Assembly: GCF_002105155.1 (NCBI RefSeq)
Contig: NW_019028988.1
Location: forward strand, 845,195 to 909,194
Source: Lobosporangium transversale
Taxonomy: Eukaryota; Mortierellomycota; Mortierellomycetes; Mortierellales; Mortierellaceae
Reading direction: 5' to 3'
DNA: 64,000 nt
Part shown: positions 24,901-34,689 of the stretch, one piece after another
Layout: each line of letters begins with the position of its first letter
How positions within the stretch are numbered: position 1 is the first letter of the stretch
The notes under the pieces: generated by a model
What the model saw: only the letters and a program-made list of their open reading frames with translations
Databases searched by the model: none
Told to the model about the DNA's origin: nothing
Made by a program: the position numbers and the translations under genes

Positions 24901-25286
24901 TGGAGCCGCGTTGGTTAGGTCCATTTGAAGTAGTCTGGGCGAATGAAAAGGGATCATATGGGATCAAGACGGGTCGAACGCATTATGGCACAAAGGATGG
25001 GGTAGAAACAATTAATGGAGACTTCCTCAAGCTCGCAACTCAAAGGCAACGATTATGGGAAGATGATTTTATTGAGAACCTACAGAGAGCTACTGAGAAG
25101 AATCCCCACTACGCCGACACCGAACAACCTCTCGCGCCAGATCAATTACACCAGCCAAGTCTGGGTCGGGGGCGGGAGGCACAGCAAACGAAGGCACTCC
25201 AATCCAATCTCCACATCCCTTGTCGCCAAGGACAGGTCAAGCTCAATCTCGTGACGCTCCTCAGGCGCAAGTTGCACCTTCCGTGA
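21898..25286 (+). CDS. Ty3 element Pol: reverse transcriptase, RNase H, integrase
   Basis: This long intact frame begins with the end of the protease, then an acidic linker (DEYDDEYDDYEDDES). Reverse transcriptase shows SLAPKKDGSLRKCVAYIGLN, MPFGLKNAPHTFSRF and the catalytic YMDD at about 22902-22913. RNase H follows (VSCDACKYAMGAVLEQ, YTDHAPLKWLF, NADGMSR). Integrase has an HHCC zinc finger (GGHYGAES ... CGRCQ) and a DDE core with VDLIEN, RSDGGPAF and GQVEATNK. A basic C-terminal domain (GPFEVVWANEKGSYGI) ends the enzyme; I see no chromodomain. It lacks its own start codon in context and would have to be made as a fusion with Gag, which the two upstream frame changes prevent. Confidence 0.92.
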
Positions 25287-25423
25287 ACGAAGCCTCTCGC
25301 GAAGACGCGACTGGTCAGCCAAGCCTCTGGAGAATGCCACCTCGCCGTGAAGAAGATACTTCGCCCGTACGCGTTTCTCAATTGGCTCGTCTATGTCTTG
25401 AAAGGCCTCAGCTGACCGCTTAT

Positions 25424-25804
25424 TTAGCTCTCGAGCGGGGGGGGAACTGTCTGGGACTGAGGAGATTCTGGAGAAGACTTCTCCGCTGCAAATGGCGAAA
25501 CAGAGGAAGGGCCAACCTCGTGGTCAGTAAGGGCAACCACCTCAGGAGAAGCAGAAGAAGGGGGAGTGACAACGACGGCAGGAGCAGGAACAACGGCAGG
25601 AGTAGAAGAAGAAGCAGAAGCAGGAGGAGTGGTAGGGGTCGAAGGAGTGATAGGAGAGTGAGAAGTGACAGCAGGACGCGACTCTGGAGACGTGCCCAAA
25701 GACAGACTTAAGCTCTTGTCTGAAGAGGGAAGCATTGTCTTGGTGGAAGTGGTTGGTCTTGGGCAAGGAGGAACCTCGTCTTTCTTAATAACAGTGCGGG
25801 CCAT
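25424..25804 (-). CDS. Antisense open frame between Pol and the 3' LTR
   Basis: A 126-residue frame starts at an ATG (MARTVIKKDEVPPCPRP) and runs antisense to the retrotransposon. It is Ser/Pro/Ala-rich (TPTTPPASASSSTPA) with no recognised domain. The plus strand is also open over much of this interval, and the composition could reflect simple GC-rich repeats. Antisense frames in this position have been described in plant Ty3-type elements. I rate it as possible, not proven. Confidence 0.25.
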   Translation of the reverse strand: MARTVIKKDEVPPCPRPTTSTKTMLPSSDKSLSLSLGTSPESRPAVTSHSPITPSTPTTPPASASSSTPAVVPAPAVVVTPPSSASPEVVALTDHEVGPSSVSPFAAEKSSPESPQSQTVPPPLES

Positions 25805-26156
25805 GATGACGATGAAGTAGTTCAAGCAGGGCAAGGAGGAAGGAGTTGCGAATGAAAAAAAAGAAAAAAAAAAAAAAAAAAAAAAAAAAGGGAATGGAGG
25901 AATGAACCAACATTTATGTCCATGGCAACATCATCATGTGGAAGTAATGGCGTGATCACGGATCAAAATGATTGGCCGAAGAAAGAAAATTTTCCTTGGT
26001 CGATGCCAAGGCGAACCAAAGGGTGACAAGAACAATGATGCAATGACCAAAATGCGGGGTAGCAAGAGTCAAGGTGGTAGAAGCGCAAACAGCACAATGA
26101 GTTTCTTTCTTTTTGAGCTGCGGCTTGGCGGAGCCGAACTTCGCAGCTGGTGGGGG

Positions 26157-26419
26157 TGTTGGTTTTAGTTTTAGTCACGTGTAGAGGGTTCGCCACCAAC
26201 TATTTAACGAGCAACAGCTCAGGAAAATCTGGCTCCTTGTTCCTTATTTTTACACAAGAGCCATTTGAGTACTGACTGTTCTCGTCCAGTCTTCGAGTAT
26301 GTGTGTGTGTTCTTTTATTGTGTTAGAATTATTTATCTATCAGCTGGAAGTGACCGGCTTCATAATCCACCAAAACGACCTAAATCTCCTACCACATCTG
26401 CCCCTAAAATTTTGCAACA
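26157..26419 (+). repeat. 3' LTR (263 bp)
   Basis: It starts TGTTGG, directly after a G-rich tract (GGTGGGGG) that could serve as the polypurine tract, and ends CAACA. It is nearly identical to the 5' LTR except for the missing 100 bp and single-base differences at the GT repeat and before TTTTGCAACA. Its right border abuts the truncated P450 pseudogene. Confidence 0.9.
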
Positions 26420-27532
26420 ATATTTCGCCCATAGGCTGAATACTTGCCGCACAGATTGCTTGAGGGTCTTATGTATCTGGTGAGGAATCGGGTGAGCATC
26501 ATCCTTGACCATCTCAAAGGATTGGCCAAATGCGGTCTCTCCAAAGATGTCAAGCAAGAGTCGCATCATAAAAGAATAAATATTGATCTGGCCAGGTGGA
26601 AGCGCTTTAGAGGTTTTGTTCTTCGCCGTCCTCGAACCATCGAGAGTACCATCGATCTCTTGTAGAAAGATACTAATGCATTTATGTATAAGAGGCTCAA
26701 GAGACTGAAGGTATTGTAGCCCGAAAGCTGGAGAGACAACCCGGCGCTGTGCCAAAGAGAAGTCACACTTTCGAGTATTGATATGGGTTGTTACAACTCA
26801 ACTATAAATGACAAGATAGCTCATGAGAGCAAAAAGAGGACAGAGTGATAAACGTACTCGACTCTTATTGAGGCTCTTGTTGCGGGTGAGATTATGTTTT
26901 CAATGACCATTGAAATCAAAGAACTGATAATTGGAGCCCTTAGGGTAGTCAGTTGTCAATAAGATCTATCAGAAGAAAAAGGAAAACATTCAACAACCAG
27001 ATTAGGCTACTTATACTGGCTTCCATGAGGATGAGAGGTTTCGGCTTTGGACAAGCTACACTCAGAAACAAGTGTGCATAAAAGTTTGTCTTCAGATACC
27101 TCTCGAATCATGTCTTTATCGGCTACAGAGACAAAATTTGGCCCGACCCTGGTCACCTTTCCATATATCTTATGAAGCAGAGGGAGAATGTAGTGACCCT
27201 GCCAGATGATATAATCAGTTCTTCAAACAAGCGTGTAAAAGCGCCTAGCTTGTTTCCTGGGATAGGGGACAAGGGATGGAGGAACGCATTCGATATCATC
27301 TAGACCAGACCAGAGTAAGGAAAGATATTAAATAATAATAATAAGTTAATAAATGAAATAAAACAAAATAAAAATAAGAGTAGACTTGCACCCTTACATT
27401 CTTTATGCCCTTCGCGATCCATAATGCGAGGGCAATCCAGAGCAAGTTTGTTGGCTTTAGGAGAGATTCGATAGTTGTGGAGTATGTGGCAAAGAGCTTT
27501 AAGAAGGGGTCTGTAGAGGGGAAGGTAGCCAT
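26420..27532 (-). pseudogene. Cytochrome P450 pseudogene, truncated by the retrotransposon
   Basis: This minus-strand copy aligns exon by exon with the intact P450 gene at 32036-34272. Exon 1 starts at 27532 (FLKLFATYSTTIESLLKP, LWIAKGIKN). Exon 2 (MISNAFLHPLSPIPGNKL) has lost a base near 27197 and runs into a stop. The exon 3 equivalent contains an in-frame stop (GHENL reads GH-stop). Exon 4 (SPAFGLQYLQSLEPL, KNKTSKALPPGQIN, GETAFGQSFE) is open up to the LTR and ends at a Trp-Ala-Lys-Tyr that matches Trp-Met-Lys-Tyr in the intact gene. The I-helix, K-helix and heme-binding parts are missing. It is clearly non-functional. Confidence 0.9.
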
Positions 27533-27803
27533 GTTAATAAGTGTGGTCTTGTAACCCTGTGGATGAAGCAAGTAGTTGACACATACTATCAAGACCGATG
27601 CATTTATAGTCGATCCCCTACATCATGAAGGGCATGCAAGGATATACATTACATAACATTGCTATCGATCAATAAATTTTGTCATCCTTGTAGACTTTTA
27701 TTCTTAAATAATTTACTGTTTTTACTGTTTGTTAGTATGCCGGTACAAATTTGCTCATGAGTCGTGTCATTCGGCAAGCTTACTCACCCATTATCAAAGC
27801 GAG

Positions 27804-27836
<33 letters not shown>

Positions 27837-28180
27837 AGCACTGTTTCGGACTGACTTTCAGATAGCCTGTCATATCTCACTAAGCATTTGGAGATGAAAC
27901 CTTAAACGGTGTTTGTCTGCCGCATGAACAAGATGAATAGTAGAGGATCTAGACATACATCTGCTAGTTAGCTTTAGATGCCAAAAAGCGGATCAGATCG
28001 GTCGAGAGCGCACTACCCGCGTGTAAATGAAGATGCTTTGGATTTATTTTTCAGACAAAGTCATTTCAGTCTATACCAGCCTCTGTGTCTCTGTGTCTGT
28101 ACGTAAAACAAAATCTAATGGCACGTCGGTTTGTTATTAAGACAAGGTTGGCTATATTGCTCATTGCTGGTTTATCGTCT
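26420..28180 (-). repeat. Left arm of a large inverted duplication (P450 locus)
   Basis: This covers the P450 pseudogene and about 650 bp of its upstream DNA. Upstream matches to the right arm include cagtctataccagcctctg at about 28067 against its reverse complement near 31385, and gtttgtta.taag.caaggtt at about 28130 against the complement near 31305. Similarity fades beyond about 28180. The two copies diverge from each other, with start codons facing outward. Confidence 0.8.
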
Positions 28181-28320
28181 AAAGTCTTTCCAAGGTTGCT
28201 ACGATGGTGTTGGCAATTTATACTGGTTAGCAGTGACGTGAGAGCTGGCACTAATATGAGTAATGTATAATATGTATACAGCGAGCGATGTGAGCAATAC
28301 GTTTGAACCCTTAGAGCGAA
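27785..28320. other. Duplicated P450 upstream DNA and spacer
   Basis: This is non-coding DNA of the left duplication arm, with a run of about 30 A at 27805-27834, then single-copy spacer. I see no gene or RNA signature. P450 promoter elements may be conserved between the two arms. Confidence 0.4.
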
Positions 28321-28321
28321 T

Positions 28322-29967
28322 TCACATATGTGGTCTTGTCCAAGGCCACAATGGGCTTCTTGAACAGTCCACTAAGAGCCCCCCTATCGTTTCGAGGCCA
28401 CGCTGCATATCCTCGAATAGCTCCGCCATATTGTCACTGGTTAGTTGGGATTCAAACGTATATGTCCAGCGAAGTGTCACGCGGGTCATTACGTGCTTTG
28501 CTCTTTTTAGAAACTCCACCTCAGTTCATATGAGGCCGTTCATTTTTAACATCTCTTCCACTTCTTTTTGTCCGTCTTAATGCACAGGGCACAGTCCAAC
28601 ATGGCAGAGCATTTATGGTGTGCCAGCGGCTATAGTACTAGAAAAGAAAGTGATACAGAGTCTTCTTTAGTACAAATCACATGCTTCTTGATGAAGTATC
28701 TATGAATACAGTAGGCCGTAAGAGAATTCAATAGCGGCCTCCCTAACCTCGCCATGGGCTCTTGGTAATCAGGCAAAACCGTTGTGCAGAGAAGAATTCA
28801 TGAGAAGCAAGGATCCACGTGGGTGGGGGCATCAGTGGCTAAAACAATGGAGGATGGTTCTTGATGTTGTTGCCTGCAAAGCTCCAAAAACACGGACGAT
28901 TTCACTTCTGGAGCTGATAGTGATGGGTGGATTGATGGTGGACTCTACAAGGATTGGCTTTGTTATTGATATTAATACTAATATTGAAACTGATGTTAGT
29001 AGTTGTCTATCGGTCAAGCTTGCTATACTCATCCGGACGGCCTCTCGGGACCCAAACAGACATTAGTTCTATAATATGTAAGGCATCTTTTACAAATCCA
29101 CCGCCGAATGCCCAAAGATGTAGCCTCAAAAACCCTGACACTGTTCTGTTAGCGAATTTGATCCAGCTTCGGATGTAGCTCTCCCCAGAATATGTTGCAT
29201 CTATAATATATTGATTCCGGATACCAAAGTTATCAACAATGCAGCGTTCCAGTACCTGATGCCGTTCTGACCATGCTTCTGCTCGTTCAGGGCCGAAGAG
29301 CGAGCCCAAATAGATTATTCCTTTAGGCATGACTGTAGGTAAGATGGCTCCGCTTTTATAATCACGAGGGGTCATGTTTAGTCGATCAAACACATGGATC
29401 GAGCCGATCAACTCCTAGGATGTTACTAATGTCGCATTTTCCATCAGGTCCTTCAGGACTTTGGGCAGAGTATTGACAAAAGTTCAAGAGACGGTCGTCC
29501 AAGTGTGGTAACCCGACAATTCATATTGGTGCGGTCGAGTTGCAAAACGTCTCTCTCATTTTCTGGCTCTGCGGAGTTAGTCCTTGTCCTGGTACCTTTA
29601 TAATCAATATCTTTGTGAAACTCTGACCCTTCCCGATTTACTGTTTCCCATTCCTTAACCGACTCTTCAGGAAGACTCCATAGAATGATGAAAGTCTTTC
29701 GAGTCACATGAGCAGTGCTAAGAGTAAAGTCCGATCCAGATATTCAGTCAGTCGATGTGTTGTCTCCAAGGCCAGTATGAGGGAAATAATCAAGAAAGCG
29801 CTCTTGATCTGCAGGAATGCGGGTTTGGAAAAGGGTTTTGTTGCCTGTTGCCTACGACTGCTGTTGTTAATGGAGAAGAGAGATCTCCTGTCCGTGCCAT
29901 TGCCATAACCTTCTTTAAGGAGTGGAAGAGTAAGAAAAGGGATCCATTCTATTCGGACGAGTGATAT
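28322..29967 (-). pseudogene. Decayed multi-exon protein gene, family not recognised
   Basis: Minus-strand open pieces at 29967-29704, 29707-29453, 29411-29007, 29032-28832 and 28519-28322 have protein-like composition and follow in order. The best is 29411-29007, reading IHVFDRLNMTPRDYKSGAI, IYLGSLFGPERAEAWSERH and LHLWAFGGGFVKDALHIIE. Stops and frame changes separate the pieces and I could not build a clean spliced gene. The upstream end coincides with the solo LTR at 29968, so the 5' end may have been cut off by that element. Hydrophobic stretches suggest a membrane or secretory protein, but I do not recognise the family. Confidence 0.4.
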
Positions 29968-30207
29968 TGTTGGATTTATCATAGTACACATAGGCCATAA
30001 ACTATAAAGCGAGTAGCAGCTCAAGGAACTCTGGTTCTTTGTTGCTTCTTTTGCACAAAAACCATTGAAGAACTGACTGTTTTTTCTCGTTCAGTTTTGT
30101 ATTATGTTATTCTTTATATGTGTTCAAGTATTTTCCTGTCTGTAGCTGGAAATGACGGGTCTCACAACCTAAAAGACCAAACCACCTATGCAATCAGCCC
30201 CTGAACA
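29968..30207 (+). repeat. Diverged solo LTR related to the Ty3 element's LTR
   Basis: It starts TGTTGG like the intact LTRs and keeps the same order of matching blocks: gagtagcagctcaaggaa against gagcaacagctcaggaaa, accattgaagaactgactgt against gccatttgagtactgactgt, and gtagctggaaatgacggg against atcagctggaagtgaccgg. It then ends near CTGAACA. It is about 240 bp, with many substitutions, and no internal element sequence follows. This is the mark of LTR-LTR recombination of an older, related insertion. Confidence 0.75.
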
Positions 30208-30465
30208 GCCCCTTTGATCCGGGTGCAGAACAGAATAAACGGATTGCAATGCATGAATGTCGGATAAAAGCAGCATTCATCCCATCTATCTAGTCAATTC
30301 GAATAACATCTCCTTTTAAATCGGAGTTTTGCTTTATTCATTTCCGTCACTTTGATATTTTCTTTCAAACTGACTACTAACAAGGCGCGCTGGCCATTCA
30401 CATTTGCTTCTGAAACGAAGGAGAAAAGTCAAAGAAATGAATAAAACTACTACTAACAAAATAAC

Positions 30466-31048
30466 ATGTTAGCTTCAAGAAAGACTATCGTTATCGAGCA
30501 GCAGCAGCTGGCACTATCATGGATCCTATCATTGTCCTTGCTTTATTACTGGGATCGCAAGCGGAAGGGCAGGTGCAGGATTTATGGTCGCATATGGGGG
30601 TACAGTTGCCGCTGGCTCTACTTGTGTGGTGTTCTAATCCATTGGCGCACCTGGACTAGGAGCAATTGAGGCGGCTGTCTCTGCGGTGGCAGGAGCCACT
30701 CTGATCATAGGAACCATAGCAATGGTTAGAACTTTAGCGGATAGTCAAGGTGGTGTAAAAGCTGCAGTATCGCTTGGTGCAATCAAAGTTGCAGTTGGAG
30801 CTTCTTCAATGGTTTCTGGAGTCAGTGCAGCAGGAGCAGCAGGATTGGATAAGGCCAAAGCCTTATGCAGAGCGACTTCCACGGCTTCTGGAGTTGATGC
30901 AGCAGGAGGAGTGGCCTCAGTAGCTTCTGAAGCCAATGCTGTAAGTATTACAGGATTCAATAAGGCCAAAGCCTTACTCAGAGCAAACAAGAAGGGAGTG
31001 ATGTGCTGGTTTTTTTCAAAAAAAAAAAAAAAAAAAAATTGCGATTAA
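30466..31048 (+). pseudogene. Broken IFI6/IFI27 (ISG12)-like gene
   Basis: A Gly/Ala-rich hydrophobic protein can be followed across frames. A start reading MDPIIVLALLLG at 30519 lies in one frame. The next part is in another frame (GRAGAGFMVAYGGTVAAGS, then a TAA at 30635-30637, then SIGAPGLGAIEAAV). It continues into 30686-31048 with two related copies of a segment ending DKAKALCRA and NKAKALLRA. The GTVAAGS...SIGA.GLG pattern resembles the Ifi-6-16/ISG12 family of small membrane proteins, members of which occur in fungi. Family members usually have Gln at the stop position, so a single CAA-to-TAA change would explain the stop. The end runs into a poly(A) tract. Assignment is by eye and moderate. 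Confidence 0.5.
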
Positions 31049-32035
31049 GGTGGGCAATAGTCTATGATGAAGTCAGCTCTTCAAAAAACAAAATAAAATG
31101 ACCCCATTAAAATATACAATCGGGCAGGTTCACTGGCAGATATACTTACGAAAAGGCCTCTGATCGTGCCATGAAAAAATAAAACAGTAATGTTTAAAGT
31201 AAACAGATAAAGATCAACATTGGCGAAGATATACCCTTTGTTTACCAGGGACGGGTCAGACACTACGTTTCACGTTCCCTAGTAACGAGTGACAGAGCTA
31301 ACCTTATTTTAAGAACAAACCCTAGCTTTAGTTGGGTCAGAATGTTTCTCGGCAGTAATTTCACGAACAGACACAGAGAGACAGAGGCTGGCATAGACTG
31401 AAATGGTTTTCTAAAAACTAAAGCATCTTCAGTTACATGCGAGTAGCACCCTCTTAAACAGGTCTAACCAGTTTTTCCGGCATCTAAAGTTAACTAACCA
31501 GAATACAGAAAATGCAGCTACATGCCTGGATCTTCTGCTGCTCACGCTGTTCATGCGGCAGACAAAGTAAAGCAGACACCGCTCAAAGTTTCATCTCCAA
31601 ATATTTAGTGGAAAATGCCGGTCTATCTCTTAGGGTCGAGGACCACATTCCGAAATATGGTCATCTCTGAACGGAGTCAGTAATTTTTTTTTTATTTTTT
31701 TTATTTTTTGTTTAGACATGAGTAAGATGATGTACTAAGAGGTGACCTGGCGAATGACACAGCTCATGAACATATTTGTACTCACATACTAACAAACAGT
31801 AAAGCAGTATATTATTTAAGAGTGTCTACAAGGATCATATAATTTACTGATCGATAACAACGTTATGGAGCATGCACCCTTGCATGCCTTCCATGATCTA
31901 GAGCACTAACCTGCGTTAACTATAAGTGCGTCGCTGCTGAAGAAGTTGGAATATATATAACATCTTTCTTATTTGTGATTTAGATCAACTGCGTACTTAT
32001 TTCATTCATAAATTTACAAGGCCACATTTATTAAT
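31049..32035. promoter_or_regulatory. Upstream region of the intact P450 gene
   Basis: About 990 bp without a believable gene. It contains the part conserved with the other P450 copy, a T-rich stretch at 31684-31710 and an AT-rich sequence (gaatatatataacatc) at about 31951, 85 bp before the start codon, which could be a TATA-like element. Confidence 0.45.
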
Positions 32036-33160
32036 ATGGTTATCGTCTCTTGTGCCACTGCACTGGCAAGTGCCTTCGTAAGGCTCTTTGCCACATACCC
32101 TACGACTATCAAATCTCTCCTAAATCCTACAAGCTTGCTCTGGATTATCTTCACATTATGGGTCGCGAAGGGCATAAAGAATGTACTAGTACAAAGCCTA
32201 CTGTTGTTTTTTTTTATTACATATATTTTTCTGAAGGGAAAATAATTGATTCATATCTATCCTTATCTAGATGATTTCAAATGCGTTCTTCCATCCCTTG
32301 TCCCCTATCCCAGGAAACAAGCTGATCGCTTCTACACGCTTCTTTGAGGCGCTACTCTCCCTATCTGGCAGGGCTCATTACTGCTTACCTCTAACCCATA
32401 AGCTATATGGAAAGGTGGTCAGGGTCGCGCCAAATATTGTCTCTGTGGCCGATAAAGACATGATTCGAGAGGTAAATGAGAATGAATTGCTATGCATGAT
32501 TAATCCTCGGTGTAGCTCGTCCGAAGTCAAAATTTTTTATCCCGAATGAATACAGTGAAAGTAACCTGATTTGGTTGTTGAATATTTTCCTTCTTCTTCT
32601 GATAGATCTTAGTGACAACTGACTACCCCAAGAGCGCCATTTACCAAGTCTTTGATTTTGACGGGCATGAAAACCTATTCTCAGCCCGCAACAAGAGCTT
32701 CTATAAGAGCCGAGTACGCTTACCACTCTACCCTTTTTGCTTTCATGAACTATCTTGTCATATATAGTTGAGTTGTAACAACCCTTATCAATACTTGAAA
32801 GTATAACTTCTCTTTGTTCACAGCGCCGACTTGTCGCTCCAGCCTTCGGCCTGCAATACCTTCAGTCTGTTGAGCCTCTTATGCATAAATGCATTGATGG
32901 CCTTCTACAAGAGATCGATGGTACTCTCGATGGTTCGAGGACGGCGAAGAACAAAACCTCTAAAGCGCTTCCACCTGGCCAGATCAATATTAATTCTTTT
33001 ATGTTCCGACTCTCACTTGACATCATCGGGGAGACCGTATTTGGCCAATCCTTTGAGACGATCAAGGATGATGCTCACCCGGTCCCTCACCAGCTAGAAA
33101 AGACAATCAAGCAAATGATGCAACAAACGTTCATTCCATGGATGAAATATATAGACCCAT
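31270..33160 (+). repeat. Right arm of the inverted P450 duplication
   Basis: This arm carries the intact P450's first four exons and about 750 bp upstream. It matches the left arm (26420-28180) in reverse complement. Upstream segments retained include the region around 31370-31400, the caaactaa/agtaaagcag block near 31800 and ctgatcgataacaa near 31850. The part of the gene beyond about 33150 has no counterpart because the retrotransposon cuts the left arm. Confidence 0.8.
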
Positions 33161-34272
33161 TCGATTTTTCTTTTAGAGATTTTGGTGCTGCTTGTGTCAA
33201 GCAGCGTAAGGCTAGTGGAGAGGCGGGGCGTCGTGTAGACCTGCTACAGTATCTGATTGACGCACAAGCCAAAGGGAGAGAGGACAGTAATGGCGGTAGC
33301 AAGCATGAGGACATGGCTTGTGAGGAATTTACAGATAAGGTTATCGGAATTGAGGCATGCGTTTTCCTGTAAGTTGAAGTGTAAGACCACAAAATACTAC
33401 TTTGCCCCAAGGCATGACCCGTGTGCCCAGTAGGTGAAACAGAAATGAAAATTGAACTATTCATTTTATTTTGACTATTCAGGATCGCTGGAGCAGATAC
33501 CGCACACAGTGTAATGACATTTACGCTCATGTTCTTGATCAAACATCCGGATAAGCTGATCAAGCTGAGATCAGAGCTTGACCTCGCAACCGCTACTAAT
33601 CCCTGTGGATCTCTACCTACTTATGAGCAAATCCGCAAGCTTCCATATCTGACAGGATGCATCAACGAGTCCATGCGACTCCGTCCTACTGCCGCTCTAG
33701 GTACGGACTAATGAATAGTAACGTATAAATATAAATATAGTTTTAAAATGGTTAGATACTGACAAGCGATCTTAATATTGATCTAGGTATACCACGAGAC
33801 GTTGATGAAGATGTAGTCATAAATAACTATTATTTTCCAAAGGGAACAAGTATGTAGAGCAGTTGACACGTTTATGCTCCGTATTTATCGCATACCAACT
33901 AACTTTTTTTATTTTTTTTATTTTTTTTATTTTTTTTATTTTTTAGCCCTACTTGCGAGCCCATTGCAACTTCATTTGTCAGAGGAATACTTTCCACAGG
34001 CGGCCGAGTACATTCCAGAGCGCTGGATTCCTGATGAGTCACCTTTTCCGCCTGTTCAGGACTTTACATATTACCCTTTCTCTGCAGGTAGTCGTGTCTG
34101 TATCGGCAAAAACTTTGCAATGATGGAACTGCGGCTGATCCTAGCAACGTTGGTTCTTAGCTACGATATGGAGCTAGTTCCTAATCAGCGCGAGGACTGT
34201 GTGCAGTACTTGACGCCATCTCTGGCCACAGGAAGTTATATTATCAAGATGAAGAGACGGCATAAAGAGTAG
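32036..34272 (+). CDS. Cytochrome P450 monooxygenase
   Basis: Seven exons, 32036-32182, 32271-32471, 32606-32713, 32824-33368, 33483-33700, 33787-33849 and 33947-34272, give 535 residues, a normal microsomal P450 length. A hydrophobic N terminus (SLLWIIFTLWV) anchors it to the ER. The I-helix reads IAGADTAHSVMTF with the oxygen-activation AGxDT. The K-helix ExxR is in CINESMRLRP, the PERF-type region reads YIPERWIPDE, and the heme-binding loop is FSAGSRVCIGKNFAMMELRL with the cysteine ligand. All core motifs are present and all exon phases fit. The substrate is unknown; no other biosynthetic genes sit beside it. It is the right-hand copy of an inverted duplication. Confidence 0.93.
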
Positions 34273-34689
34273 AATAGTGATCATAGGTTATACATTATAA
34301 ACCAACTGATGCTTACACTAGTTAGTCAAGGAGAAACAAGGAGCCCATGCCTCCCTCTAGAGCTTTTACAAAGAAGATGCTTTCCAAGGATTTTGTACTT
34401 CCGCGCTGATAGCCAATTCACTAAATAATTTAGCTTGAAAAACTCCTGATAAAGCGCTTTTTATCATTGATACTATTATTAAGTACCTCCTTGGACTGGC
34501 AATGTGAATACTCTGAGCGTTACTGCAATTATGGTCCTTTCTTCAGTAATGGGACTAGTAATATTAGGGTTTGAATCTGTTCATGCTGAAAAGCCATCAC
34601 TGTATATGTCGTCTGCTATTTTTTATAACTACCGGAAAATACAAAAAAAAAAAAACTTCTGGGCTTTCAAGTTACTTTAATAGCTTGTT
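34273..34689. other. Spacer downstream of P450
   Basis: AT-rich DNA with no gene that I can support. It leads into the Tc1-like relic. Confidence 0.4.

Larger units (their letters stand above)
19591..26419 (+). mobile_element. Ty3-type LTR retrotransposon, full length but frame-broken
   Basis: The element is bounded by two near-identical LTRs starting TGTTGG and ending CAACA. Inside are Gag with two zinc knuckles, a retropepsin region, reverse transcriptase with YMDD, RNase H and an integrase with zinc finger and DDE residues. The order protease-RT-RNase H-integrase places it in the Ty3 group. The two LTRs differ by a 100-bp length change and a few single bases, suggesting recent insertion. 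The protease region changes frame twice, so this copy is probably defective. No target-site duplication is visible: 'aacgc' lies left and 'atatt' right. Only the right flank matches the P450 pseudogene, so the left flank has been rearranged or deleted. Confidence 0.95.

Noticed and set aside
25220-25711. Arg-rich sense frame after Pol in the retrotransposon
   Set aside because: It overlaps the end of Pol in another frame and consists of simple Arg/Ser/Gly repeats.
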